64,000 nucleotides of DNA from Pseudomonas sp. SCB32 (GTDB taxonomy: Bacteria > Pseudomonadota > Gammaproteobacteria > Pseudomonadales > Pseudomonadaceae): the NCBI RefSeq assembly GCF_009189165.1, contig NZ_CP045118.1:1116001-1180000 (forward strand), in the 5' to 3' direction. Shown one piece after another: positions 27,221 through 35,708 of this stretch (its first letter is position 1; every line of letters starts with the position of its first letter). The notes under the pieces were generated by a model. That model was not told the origin of the DNA. It saw nothing but the letters and a program-made list of their open reading frames with translations, and searched no databases. Made by a program: the position numbers and the translations under genes.

Positions 27221-28825
27221 TTACTTGCCGACGCTGACGCCGTAGAAGGAGTTCAGCGCGAACGGACTGATCTTGAAGTCCTGAACGCTCTTGCGCATCG
27301 GCTGGTACACGGTGGAGTGGGCGATCGGGGTGATCGGCACCTGCGCCTTGAGGATGTGCTGGGCCTGCTTGTACAGCTCGGTGCGCTTGGCCTGGTCCGG
27401 CGTACGCTTGGCTTCCTTGATCAGCGCGTCGTAGGGCTTGTCGCACCATTTGGAGAAGTTGTTGCCATCCACGGCGTCGCAACCGTAGAGGGTGCCCAGC
27501 CAGTTGTCCGGGTCACCGTTGTCACCGCTCCAGCCGATCAGCATAGCGTCATGCTCGCCGCCCTTGGCGCGCTTGATGTACTCGCCCCACTCGTAGGTGA
27601 CGATCTTCGCCTTGATGCCGACCTTGGCCCAGTCGGACTGGAGCATCTCGGCCATCAGCTTGGCGTTGGGGTTGTACGGACGCTGTACCGGCATGGCCCA
27701 CAGGGTGATCTCGGTGCCTTCGGGTACGCCGGCCTTCTTCAGCAGTTCCTTGGCTTTCTCCGGGTTGTAGCCGGCGTCCTTGATACTGTCGTCGTAGGAC
27801 CACTGGGTCGGCGGCATGCCATTCACGGCGAGCTGGCCGGCGCCCTGGTAGACGGCGTCGATGATGGCCTTCTTGTTCACCGCCATGTCCAGCGCTTCAC
27901 GCACTTCCAGCTTGTCCAGCGGCTTGTGCAGCACGTTGTAGGCGATGTAGCCGAGGTTGAAGCCCGGCTGCGACGGCATGTTCAGGTTCGGGTCCTTCTT
28001 CAGCGACTCCAGGTCGGCCGGGCGCGGGAAGAGGGTTACCTGGCACTCGTTGGCCTTGAGCTTCTGCATGCGCACGGAAGCGTCGGTGTTGATGGCGAAG
28101 ATCAGGTTGTCGATCTTCACCTCACCCTTGTTCCAGTAGTCCGGGTTGGCCTTGAAGCGGATCATCGCGTCCTTCTGGTAGCGACTGAACACGAAGGGGC
28201 CTGTGCCTACGGGCTTCTGGTTGATGTCGCTGGCCTTGCCCTGCTTGAGCAGCTGGTCGGCGTATTCGGCGGACTGGATGGAGGCGAAGCTCATCGCCAT
28301 GTCCTGGATGAACGCGGCGTCGACCTCGTTGAGGGTGAACTTGACGGTGTGGTCGTCGACCTTCTCCACCTTGGCGATGTTTGCGTCCATGCCCATGTCG
28401 GTGAAGTAGGGGAATTCGGTCGGGTAGGCTTTGCGGAACGGATGGTTCTTGTCGAGCATGCGATTGAAGGTGAACACCACGTCGTCGGCGTTGAACTCGC
28501 GGGTCGGCTTGAAGTACTCGGTGGTGTGGAACTTCACGCCAGGACGCAGGTGGAAGGTGTAGGTCTTGCCGTCTTCGGAAATGTCCCATTTTTCCGCCAG
28601 GCCGGGGATGACCTGGGTGCCGCCGCGCTCGAACTGGGTCAACCGGTTGAACATGGTTTCCGCCGACGCGTCGAAATCGGTGCCGGTGGTGTACTGGCCG
28701 GGGTCGAAGCCCGCCGGGCTGCCTTCGGAGCAGTAGACCAGGTTGTTGGCGGCGTGAGCGAGCAGCGGAGCGCTGGCGATCAACCCAGCGGCAATCATGG
28801 AGCGGATGACGGCGTTCTTACGCAT
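27221..28825 (-). CDS. dppA1: Dipeptide-binding protein DppA1
   Basis: 534 aa periplasmic SBP family 5 receptor with signal peptide (MIAAGLIASAPLLAHA). The mature start LVYCSEGSPAGFDPGQYTTG is nearly identical to DppA3. It is the first gene of the dppA1-dppA2 transcript. The 265-base region between it and the SIMPL gene (28826-29090) holds its promoter region; I see no clear sigma-70 or sigma-54 box and no PsdR-like word there. Confidence 0.9.
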   Translation of the reverse strand: MRKNAVIRSMIAAGLIASAPLLAHAANNLVYCSEGSPAGFDPGQYTTGTDFDASAETMFNRLTQFERGGTQVIPGLAEKWDISEDGKTYTFHLRPGVKFHTTEYFKPTREFNADDVVFTFNRMLDKNHPFRKAYPTEFPYFTDMGMDANIAKVEKVDDHTVKFTLNEVDAAFIQDMAMSFASIQSAEYADQLLKQGKASDINQKPVGTGPFVFSRYQKDAMIRFKANPDYWNKGEVKIDNLIFAINTDASVRMQKLKANECQVTLFPRPADLESLKKDPNLNMPSQPGFNLGYIAYNVLHKPLDKLEVREALDMAVNKKAIIDAVYQGAGQLAVNGMPPTQWSYDDSIKDAGYNPEKAKELLKKAGVPEGTEITLWAMPVQRPYNPNAKLMAEMLQSDWAKVGIKAKIVTYEWGEYIKRAKGGEHDAMLIGWSGDNGDPDNWLGTLYGCDAVDGNNFSKWCDKPYDALIKEAKRTPDQAKRTELYKQAQHILKAQVPITPIAHSTVYQPMRKSVQDFKISPFALNSFYGVSVGK

Positions 28826-29090
28826 ACGGACCTCTGGTTATTCTGGTTGTCATCGAGGAACAGCCTTGTGAGCTGCGTTGCGTGAAACTATGCACGGCAC
28901 ATGCCGGGCGCAAGCTGCTGACGGGGATGAGTGTAGAAGTTGTGACGCGGGTGCAAGGGAATGTCGCAATTTCGACAATGGGAACCCGGCGGTCAGGTCG
29001 CGGCGCCCCGGTTCCCGGTGGCGCTGCGCGAGGGGAGGGGGATGGCGTTACCGCTGGCCCGCGAATGGGGCGCAGCGGTAACGGCGGAGG

Positions 29091-29807
29091 TCAGGGCATC
29101 TGCACTTCGATCGTGCCATCGGCGCTGACCACCACCTGGCTGGTGCCGGCTTCAACTTCCGGAGCGGCTGCGCCGCCGTAGCTGTCGGCCTTCATCGCCG
29201 CCATGCGCATCATCGGCATCGGGCGCGGCGCGCCGGAGGTGTTCAGGTTCAGGCTGACCAGCTTGTAGCCCTTGCCGCCGAGCGCGTCGGTGAGCACCTG
29301 GGCACGGGCCTTGAAGGCGCTCACGGCATCCTTCATCAGGGCATCTTCATTCTTTACCCGGGTGGCGTCGGCGATGCTGAAGTCCATGCTGCCCATCTTC
29401 AATTTGCCCAGCAGGTCGGCGGTGAGCTGCGACAGGGCGGCGAAGTCGGCGCTTTCCAGGCGGATTTCGGCGCGCTCGCGCCAGGCGGTGATCTTCTGGC
29501 CCTTGTCGTCATACACCGGGTAGCTGTTGCGGCTACCCAGGCTGACGGTCACGCCCTTGACCTTGCGCGCCTGCTCAAGCGCTGCGTTCAGCGCGGTGGT
29601 GGTCTCGGCGGCCAGCTTGGCCGGGTCGCTGGCCTGGACCTCGCTGTAAAGGGTCACGTGCATCAGGTCGTGGGCGACTTCCTGGCTGACCTCGGCGCGC
29701 AGCGAAACCTGGTTGTAGCGTGGTTCGTCTGCCAGCGCGCCCAGGCTGGTGGCACACAGGGCGATGGCGGCGGCGATGGCGGTGAAGGGTTTCTTCAGTA
29801 CAGACAT
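29091..29807 (-). CDS. SIMPL (DUF541) domain periplasmic protein
   Basis: 238 aa secreted protein with an N-terminal signal peptide (AIAAAIALCATSLGALA). The body is a SIMPL/DUF541 domain, recognised by VSLRAEVSQEVAHDLMHVTL, QARKVKGVTVSLGSRNSYPV and ALGGKGYKLVSLNL. The C-terminal part is Met-rich (PMPMMRMAAMKAD). SIMPL proteins in other bacteria are periplasmic or surface proteins linked to oxidative stress; no reaction is known. It is divergent from roxS. Confidence 0.85.
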   Translation of the reverse strand: MSVLKKPFTAIAAAIALCATSLGALADEPRYNQVSLRAEVSQEVAHDLMHVTLYSEVQASDPAKLAAETTTALNAALEQARKVKGVTVSLGSRNSYPVYDDKGQKITAWRERAEIRLESADFAALSQLTADLLGKLKMGSMDFSIADATRVKNEDALMKDAVSAFKARAQVLTDALGGKGYKLVSLNLNTSGAPRPMPMMRMAAMKADSYGGAAAPEVEAGTSQVVVSADGTIEVQMP

Positions 29808-30028
29808 GGATGACTCCTTGTTCCAGAAAATGTCCCGGCCACAGCTTAATAGCGGCAGTGGCGAGGACTGTCAGACCCTTTGACGGGGATTGGTTCCGAA
29901 ACGGGTCAGGGGCGGGTGTCACCAATTGTTTCCGACCGCCGAACCCTGCGCTGGAGTATGCTGTGGCGCTATGCCGCATAAGTTGGAGGGGGCTCTTGGC
30001 TATACTCGCGCAAATTCCGGAATTCACC

Positions 30029-31285
30029 ATGCGCACACCGGTTTTCCAGCTTTCCGCCAGTCGTCAGAACCTCCTGCATCTGACGCTTATCCGTATTCTC
30101 GTGCTTGCCGCCCAGGCAGGTTCTGTCGGGCTCGCGTACAAGGCGCAACTGATCCAGTTGCCCTGGCTGGCCCTGGGTGTGACCCTCGGTGTTTCCCTGG
30201 TGCTCTGCCTGGGTACCGCCCTGCGCCTGCGCGGCCCCTGGCCGGTGACCGAGCTGGAGTACGCCGTCCAGCTGGCCTGCGACCTGCTCATCCACAGCGT
30301 GCTGCTGTATTTCTCCGGTGGCTCGAACAATCCCTTCGTTTCCTATTACCTGGTGCCGCTGACCATTGCCGCGGCGACCCTGCCCTGGCTCTACACCATT
30401 GTCCTCGCCGGCCTGGCGCTGGCCAGCTACACCGTGCTGCTGGTGTGGTTCCACCCGCTGGAGATGGCCGCCGGACAGCGTGACAACCTGCTGGTCTATG
30501 GCATGTGGCTGAGCTTCGCCCTGGCTGCCGCCCTGATCACCTTCTTCGTCGCACGCATGTCCGAATCGCTGCGCCGACAGGAACAATTGCAGGCCCAGCG
30601 CCGCGAGGAAGGCATGCGTGACCAGCAGTTGCTGGCCGTGGCCACCCAGGCTGCCGGCGCCGCCCACGAACTGGGTACGCCGCTGGCGACCATGAGCGTA
30701 TTGCTCAAGGAATTGCGCCAGACCAATGCGGACCAGCCGATGTTGCAGGAAGATCTCGCCCTGCTGCAGGAGCAGGTGAAGCTCTGCAAGGACACCCTGC
30801 AACACCTGGTGCGCGCCGCCGAAGCGGATCGCCGGCAGGCGGTGGTGGAGCAGGGCGCCGATGAGTGGGTGGATTCGGTCCTGCACCGCTGGCACCTGAT
30901 GCGTCCGGAGGCCAGTTATCGTTACCAGACCCTCGGCAAGGGCAAGGCGCCGCGCATGGTGCCGCCCACCGACCTGAGCCAGGCGCTGCTCAACCTGTTG
31001 AACAACGCCACCGATGCCTGTCCGGACGACCTGGATGTCCGTCTGGACTGGGATGCCGGGGAAATCTGCCTGAGCATCCGCGACCAGGGGCCGGGCGTTC
31101 CCCTGGCGATTGCCGAACAACTCGGCAAGCCTTTCTTCACCACCAAGGGCAAGGGTTTCGGCCTGGGCCTGTTCCTCAGCCAGGCCAGCGTGACGCGGGC
31201 AGGCGGTACGGTGAAGTTGTACAACCATGAAGATGGCGGCACTCTGACGGAGTTGCGTCTGCCAAGAAGTTATGGCGTGGCTTGA
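30029..31285 (+). CDS. roxS: Redox-sensing histidine kinase RoxS (RegB/PrrB family)
   Basis: 418 aa membrane kinase. About six hydrophobic segments lie in residues 20-180. The RegB quinone-sensing loop GGSNNPFVSYYLVPL is intact. The phosphorylated His213 lies in AAHELGTPLATM. Cys253 (VKLCKDTL) falls 40 residues later, the same spacing as His225 and redox-active Cys265 of RegB. The ATPase domain has NLLNNATDA and KGFGLGLFLSQA. RoxSR controls respiratory oxidases, including the cyanide-insensitive one in Pseudomonas. The start is ATG 30029 by family fit; earlier in-frame starts would add unconserved sequence. Confidence 0.88.
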   Translation: MRTPVFQLSASRQNLLHLTLIRILVLAAQAGSVGLAYKAQLIQLPWLALGVTLGVSLVLCLGTALRLRGPWPVTELEYAVQLACDLLIHSVLLYFSGGSNNPFVSYYLVPLTIAAATLPWLYTIVLAGLALASYTVLLVWFHPLEMAAGQRDNLLVYGMWLSFALAAALITFFVARMSESLRRQEQLQAQRREEGMRDQQLLAVATQAAGAAHELGTPLATMSVLLKELRQTNADQPMLQEDLALLQEQVKLCKDTLQHLVRAAEADRRQAVVEQGADEWVDSVLHRWHLMRPEASYRYQTLGKGKAPRMVPPTDLSQALLNLLNNATDACPDDLDVRLDWDAGEICLSIRDQGPGVPLAIAEQLGKPFFTTKGKGFGLGLFLSQASVTRAGGTVKLYNHEDGGTLTELRLPRSYGVA

Positions 31286-31309
31286 GGGCCGCGTCTGCGA
31301 GGAAGTCCC

Positions 31310-31870
31310 ATGAGCGAAGAGATCCAGTTCGAAGGCGAAGAGCAGCCCCACCTGTTGCTGGTGGATGACGACGCCACCTTTACCCGCGTCATGGCCCGCG
31401 CCATGACCCGCCGCGGTCTGCGGGTATCGGTTGCCAGCTCCGCCGAGGAAGGCCTGGCCCTGGCCAAGGAAGACCTGCCCGACTACGCCGTGCTCGATCT
31501 GAAGATGGATGGCGATTCCGGCCTGGTGCTGCTGCCCAAGCTGCTGGAGCTGGACCCGGAGATGCGCGTGGTGATCCTCACCGGCTACTCCAGCATCGCC
31601 ACCGCGGTGGAGGCCATCAAGCGCGGCGCCACCAACTACCTGTGCAAACCGGCCGACGCTGACGACGTGCTGACCGGTCTGCTGTCCGAGCATGCCAACC
31701 TGGATACCCTGGTGCCGGAAAACCCCATGTCGGTTGACCGACTGCAGTGGGAACATATCCAGCGCGTGCTTGCCGAACATGATGGCAACATCTCCGCCAC
31801 CGCCCGTGCCTTGGGTATGCACCGGCGAACCTTGCAGCGTAAGCTGCAGAAGCGCCCGGTGAGGCGTTAA
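31310..31870 (+). CDS. roxR: Redox response regulator RoxR (RegA/PrrA family)
   Basis: 186 aa two-domain regulator. The receiver domain has the acidic pocket DDD (19-21), the phospho-acceptor Asp63 in VLDLKMDGDSG and the conserved Lys in YLCKPADADD. The C-terminal Fis-type helix-turn-helix (about 142-182) contains GNISATARALGMHRRTLQRK, as in RegA/PrrA. It begins 24 bases after roxS and ends before a terminator, so roxSR is a two-gene operon. Confidence 0.92.
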   Translation: MSEEIQFEGEEQPHLLLVDDDATFTRVMARAMTRRGLRVSVASSAEEGLALAKEDLPDYAVLDLKMDGDSGLVLLPKLLELDPEMRVVILTGYSSIATAVEAIKRGATNYLCKPADADDVLTGLLSEHANLDTLVPENPMSVDRLQWEHIQRVLAEHDGNISATARALGMHRRTLQRKLQKRPVRR

Positions 31871-31885
31871 GTAATCGATAACACG

Positions 31886-31917
31886 AGGAGCGCCAACTGA
31901 GCGCTCCTTTCATTTTC
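31886..31917 (+). terminator. Rho-independent terminator after roxR
   Basis: GGAGCGC-CAACTGA-GCGCTCC followed by TTTCATTTT, 15 bases beyond the roxR stop. It separates roxSR from the ABC exporter gene that starts 21 bases later. Confidence 0.85.
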
Positions 31918-31937
31918 AGCCGTGCGAGCGAGAATCC

Positions 31938-33671
31938 ATGACCGACAGCGCCGAATACCGCGCGGCGAACGATGCCGTTCGCAGCCATTTCTTCCACCGG
32001 GTCTGGCAACTCACCGCGCCCTACTGGCGCAGCGAAGAAAAAGGCACCGCCTGGCTACTGCTGATCGTGGTGATCGCGCTGTCACTGGTCGGCGTGGGCC
32101 TCAGCGTCTGGCTCAACAGCTGGTACCGCGACTTCTACAACGCCCTGCAGAACAAGGACCTGAAGAGCTTCATCCACCTGATGCTGATGTTCTGCGGCAT
32201 TGCGGCGGTATTCATCCTCACGGCGGTCTACCGCCTGTACCTGACCCAGATGCTGACCATCCGCTGGCGCCGCTGGTTGACGGAGAAGCACTTCGCCGCC
32301 TGGTTGGGCGACAAGAACTACTACCGCCTGGAGCAGCGTGGTCACACCGACAACCCTGACCAGCGTCTCTCCGAAGACCTCAACAGCTTCACCGACACCA
32401 CCCTGACCCTTGGCCTGGGCCTGATTCGCAACCTGGTCAGCCTGGTCTCCTTCGCGGTGATCCTCTGGGGTGTGTCCGGCAGTGTCGAGCTGTTCGGCCT
32501 CACCATCCCCGGCTACATGTTCTGGGCCGCGCTGATCTACGCGGCGGTCGGCAGCTGGCTGACCCACCTGATTGCCCGTCGCCTGATCGGCCTGAACAAC
32601 CGTCAGCAGCGTTACGAGGCGGACCTGCGTTTCGGCCTGGTGCGGGTGCGCGAGAACGCCGAGAGCATCGCCCTGTACAACGGCGAGGCCAACGAGAACG
32701 AGCGGCTGATGACGCGCTTCCGCAATGTCTGGGGCAACTTCTGGGAACTGATGAAAATCCAGAAGCGCCTGACCTTCTTCAGCTCCGGCTACGCGCAGAT
32801 CGCCACCGTCTTCCCCTTTATCGTTGCCGCTCCGCGCTATTTCTCCGGGCAGATCCAGCTCGGCGAACTCATGCAGATCAACTCGGCCTTCGGCAACGTG
32901 CAGGACGGCCTGAGCTGGTTCATCGATGCGTATGCGAGCCTCGCCACGTGGCGTGCTACCTGCGACCGTCTGCTGAGCTTCCGTGGCGCCATGGCCGAGA
33001 CGACCCACGAGTCGGCCAATATCGACGTCCGCAAGACCGGCGACACTCTGCAGCTGCAGAACCTCAGCCTGAGCCTTGGCAGCGGCCGCGAATTGCTGGA
33101 GCCCGCCAGCCTGACTGTGAACCCCGGCGAGCACGTGCTGATCGGCGGCCCTTCCGGTGGCGGCAAGAGCACCCTGCTGCGGGCGATGAGCGGCCTGTGG
33201 CGCTACGGCAGCGGCGTGGTGCAAATGCCCGAGGCGCGTAGTCTGTTCGTGCCGCAGAAACCCTACCTGCCGATCGGCACCCTGGCCGAGGCGCTGTGCT
33301 ATCCGGAACCGGGCAACAGCCACGACGCCGAGCGGATGAAAGAGGTGTTGCACCTGTGTCGCCTGGACTCGCTGGCGTCACGCCTGGACGAAGCCGATCA
33401 CTGGCAGCGGGTGCTGTCGCCCGGCGAGCAGCAACGCCTGGCCATCGCCCGTGCCTTGCTTTTCGCACCGCGTTGGCTGTTCCTCGACGAGGCCACCTCG
33501 GCCCTGGACGAAGCCGACGAAGCGGCGGTCTACCAGGTACTGCTGGAGCAATTACCGGGCGTGACTCTGGTCAGCATCGGCCACCGCGGCAGCCTCAAAC
33601 GATTCCACCCCAGGCAGTTGCGTCTGGAGGATCGCCGGTTGCGGGAAATGGAGGCGGTATTGCCAGCCTGA
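31938..33671 (+). CDS. SbmA/YddA-like ABC transporter (fused permease-ATPase)
   Basis: 577 aa half-transporter. The N-terminal SbmA/BacA-type membrane domain (about residues 1-330, six helices) contains LNSWYRDFYNALQNKD and NPDQRLSEDLNSFTDTTL, both diagnostic for this family. The ATPase domain has Walker A GGPSGGGKSTLLRAM (about 404), signature LSPGEQQRLAIARALL and Walker B WLFLDEATSALDEADE. Relatives include E. coli YddA and the vitamin B12/bleomycin/antimicrobial peptide transporters; substrate and direction are not readable. It is monocistronic in appearance. Confidence 0.85.
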   Translation: MTDSAEYRAANDAVRSHFFHRVWQLTAPYWRSEEKGTAWLLLIVVIALSLVGVGLSVWLNSWYRDFYNALQNKDLKSFIHLMLMFCGIAAVFILTAVYRLYLTQMLTIRWRRWLTEKHFAAWLGDKNYYRLEQRGHTDNPDQRLSEDLNSFTDTTLTLGLGLIRNLVSLVSFAVILWGVSGSVELFGLTIPGYMFWAALIYAAVGSWLTHLIARRLIGLNNRQQRYEADLRFGLVRVRENAESIALYNGEANENERLMTRFRNVWGNFWELMKIQKRLTFFSSGYAQIATVFPFIVAAPRYFSGQIQLGELMQINSAFGNVQDGLSWFIDAYASLATWRATCDRLLSFRGAMAETTHESANIDVRKTGDTLQLQNLSLSLGSGRELLEPASLTVNPGEHVLIGGPSGGGKSTLLRAMSGLWRYGSGVVQMPEARSLFVPQKPYLPIGTLAEALCYPEPGNSHDAERMKEVLHLCRLDSLASRLDEADHWQRVLSPGEQQRLAIARALLFAPRWLFLDEATSALDEADEAAVYQVLLEQLPGVTLVSIGHRGSLKRFHPRQLRLEDRRLREMEAVLPA

Positions 33672-33850
33672 TGGCAGTTTGATTCCCTGGAAAAGTGTGA
33701 GCTGGTTAGTAGGAAACGTCTGAAAGTCATCTCAAAAGGGATGAATTCATCTTAATTTCTTACATTTTCCAGTGCTTAGTCGCTGCGAAACTTTCAGGAA
33801 CAGGTACCCTGTGCGCCCCGGCCGGGCACTGCCCGGCTTCAAGGCAGCTC

Positions 33851-33862
33851 AACGGTACCGTT
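33851..33862. promoter_or_regulatory. Perfect palindrome abutting a start codon
   Basis: AACGGTACCGTT is a perfect 12-base palindrome that touches the ATG of the M23 peptidase gene. A related word, CAGGTACCCTG, lies at 33801-33811. No Shine-Dalgarno is present at normal spacing, because the palindrome takes its place. Confidence 0.5.
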
Positions 33863-34837
33863 ATGAAGTCCCTTTCCCCGTCACGGCAGGCACTGACCCG
33901 TTCGGACCTGCGCCTGGTCGATCCGCACCGGCTCCTGCTGGGCGTTGCCGGCGTGTCGTTGGTGGTGGCCGTGGCGGCTTTCGCTGGCGGTATCTGGGTG
34001 GGGCGCGCCCATGTCGAGCCTGTCGCGCAGCCGGTCGCCGTAGTCGGGAACGGTGCGGAAGAGCCGCAGGAGCGCTTTGCCGCCGAGCGCATCGGCCAGC
34101 TGTCCGGTCGCCTGCAGGTGCTGGAAAAGGATGCCGCCTACCTACTGCAGGCCGTCGACAGCCACGAAGAGATCGCCCGCAAGCTGTCGAAACTCGATCC
34201 CGCGCTGGCTCCGCAGGCCAAGACGCCCACACACCGGCGCGCGGTCGAAGGCGATGGTGAAGGCGGTATCCTGCTGCCGCCCCGTCCGTGCGCCGAGCCA
34301 CTGCCGTCCGCCGACATCGACCAGAACGAGCGCTCCGCCCGCTGCCTGCGCCGTGTCTTTGACCAGCTGATGGATCAGGTCGCCCGGCGTAGCGCCGATT
34401 TCATGGCGATTCCGGCGCGCCGGCCGATGGAGGACGCGCGCCTGGGCTCGCCATTCGGCAATCGCGTTGATCCTTTCAACCGCCGCCTGGCCTTCCATTC
34501 CGGCCAGGACTTCTCCGCGCCCGCGGGTAGCCCGATCCACGCAGCCGCTGGCGGGCGCGTCATCGTCGCCGACCGGAATCCCTCCTACGGCAATCGCGTT
34601 GAAATCGACCATGGCAATGGCCTGGTGACCCGCTATGCCCATGCCTCGAAGCTGCTGGTGAAGGTGGGGGACGTGGTGCTGCCGGGGCAGGAGATAGCCA
34701 AGGTTGGCTCCACCGGCCGCTCCACCGGGCCGCACCTGCACTTCGAGGTGCTCTACCACGACGAGTTCGTCGATCCACAGAACTTCCTCTCTCTGGGCGG
34801 CATGGAGATCGACAGCGATGGCATGGCCTCGGACTAG
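33863..34837 (+). CDS. M23 (LytM) family peptidase, membrane-anchored
   Basis: 324 aa. Residues 25-48 form a membrane anchor, followed by a helical region (about 70-115) with heptad character. The C-terminal LytM domain (about 190-305) has the full zinc site: His212 and Asp216 (FHSGQD), His260 (YAHAS) and His291-x-His293 (GPHLHFEV). It should act as a periplasmic peptidoglycan endopeptidase. Its stop overlaps the start of the next gene, and a bactofilin follows, a combination seen in cell-shape loci. Confidence 0.85.
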   Translation: MKSLSPSRQALTRSDLRLVDPHRLLLGVAGVSLVVAVAAFAGGIWVGRAHVEPVAQPVAVVGNGAEEPQERFAAERIGQLSGRLQVLEKDAAYLLQAVDSHEEIARKLSKLDPALAPQAKTPTHRRAVEGDGEGGILLPPRPCAEPLPSADIDQNERSARCLRRVFDQLMDQVARRSADFMAIPARRPMEDARLGSPFGNRVDPFNRRLAFHSGQDFSAPAGSPIHAAAGGRVIVADRNPSYGNRVEIDHGNGLVTRYAHASKLLVKVGDVVLPGQEIAKVGSTGRSTGPHLHFEVLYHDEFVDPQNFLSLGGMEIDSDGMASD

Positions 34838-35186
34838 GAAACCCTCCACCCGCGACCTGCTACGCGCCGAGCACTTCCCCCACGTTCCTCGCCGTCATGC
34901 CCGCGCGGGCTGGGCGGTCCTGCTGGCGTGCTTGGTTCTGTCCGCGCTGCTCGGGGGCGCCTACCTGCTGCGCGCGCAGGATGACGGCCAGATGCGCGAA
35001 CGCATCGAAACGCTGGAGGCGGAAAACGCCAGCCTGACGGCGGCGCTGGCGGAGTGGCGCCTGCAAGGCGATGAGGACCGCGCCAATCGCGAGCAGCTGA
35101 TGCGCCGGATCGACGCGATGTCCGCCGAAATCAAGAAACTGAAGACTGAGCTGGCCTTCTTCCGCCAGCAGAAACCTGGCAAGTAG
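34818..35186 (+). CDS. Small single-pass membrane protein with a coiled coil
   Basis: 122 aa from ATG 34818, which overlaps the last 20 bases of the M23 gene in another frame. A basic N-terminus is followed by one membrane helix (AVLLACLVLSALLGGAYLL, about 32-50). A long heptad-rich coiled coil runs to the C-terminus (RIETLEAENASLTAALAEWR). No family name is recognised. The overlap and the bactofilin 18 bases downstream suggest a linker between the hydrolase and the cytoskeletal element. Confidence 0.75.
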   Translation: MAWPRTRKPSTRDLLRAEHFPHVPRRHARAGWAVLLACLVLSALLGGAYLLRAQDDGQMRERIETLEAENASLTAALAEWRLQGDEDRANREQLMRRIDAMSAEIKKLKTELAFFRQQKPGK

Positions 35187-35204
35187 TCCGTTGTAGGAGG
35201 ACAG

Positions 35205-35639
35205 ATGTTCAGCAACAGCAAGAAGAAGGCGCCGCAGGTGTCGGTGGACAAGTTCTCCAGCCTGCTGTCGGGCAATGTATCGCTGGTAGGGGACCTGCAA
35301 TTCGAGGATGGCCTGAAGATCCTCGGCACGGTGAAGGGCAACATCAGCCACAAGCCGGGCGCGGCGAGCCTGCTGGCCTTGAGCGCGGAAGGACGGATCG
35401 AGGGCAACGTGAGCAGTTACGATGCACTGATCGACGGCACCATCATCGGCGATCTCTATGTCGAGCACCTGCTGGAACTGCACTCCAACGCCCGGGTTAT
35501 CGGCAACATCCAGTACCGCCAGCTGAGCATGGAGAACGGCGCCACGGTGGATGGCAAGCTGACCCGCCTGGCCGATGGCGAGGCGCCCAAACCGCTGGAG
35601 CTGCCGGCGCCTGCGCGCGAAGAGGCAGCCGAGGCCTGA
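35205..35639 (+). CDS. Bactofilin (CcmA-like polymer-forming cytoskeletal protein)
   Basis: 144 aa. The bactofilin core (about residues 15-115) shows the repeating beta-helix pattern, with blocks LVGDLQFEDGLKILGTVKGN, SAEGRIEGNVSSYDALIDG and NARVIGNIQYRQLSMENGA. N- and C-terminal tails are short and disordered. Bactofilins self-assemble into filaments at the inner membrane and in several bacteria position M23 hydrolases. GTAGGAGG precedes ATG 35205. It ends the three-gene module. Confidence 0.9.
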   Translation: MFSNSKKKAPQVSVDKFSSLLSGNVSLVGDLQFEDGLKILGTVKGNISHKPGAASLLALSAEGRIEGNVSSYDALIDGTIIGDLYVEHLLELHSNARVIGNIQYRQLSMENGATVDGKLTRLADGEAPKPLELPAPAREEAAEA

Positions 35640-35708
35640 TTTGCCCCGGCGGGATCGGTACTTAGCTTGCTATGATTGCCGTTCCCGCCGCCCAGAACGC
35701 TCCGCCCC

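Noticed and set aside
29978-30006. TATACT as a roxS -10 box
   Set aside because: No TTGACA-like box lies 16-18 bases upstream (nearest TTGGAG gives a 12-base spacer), so a promoter is not supported.
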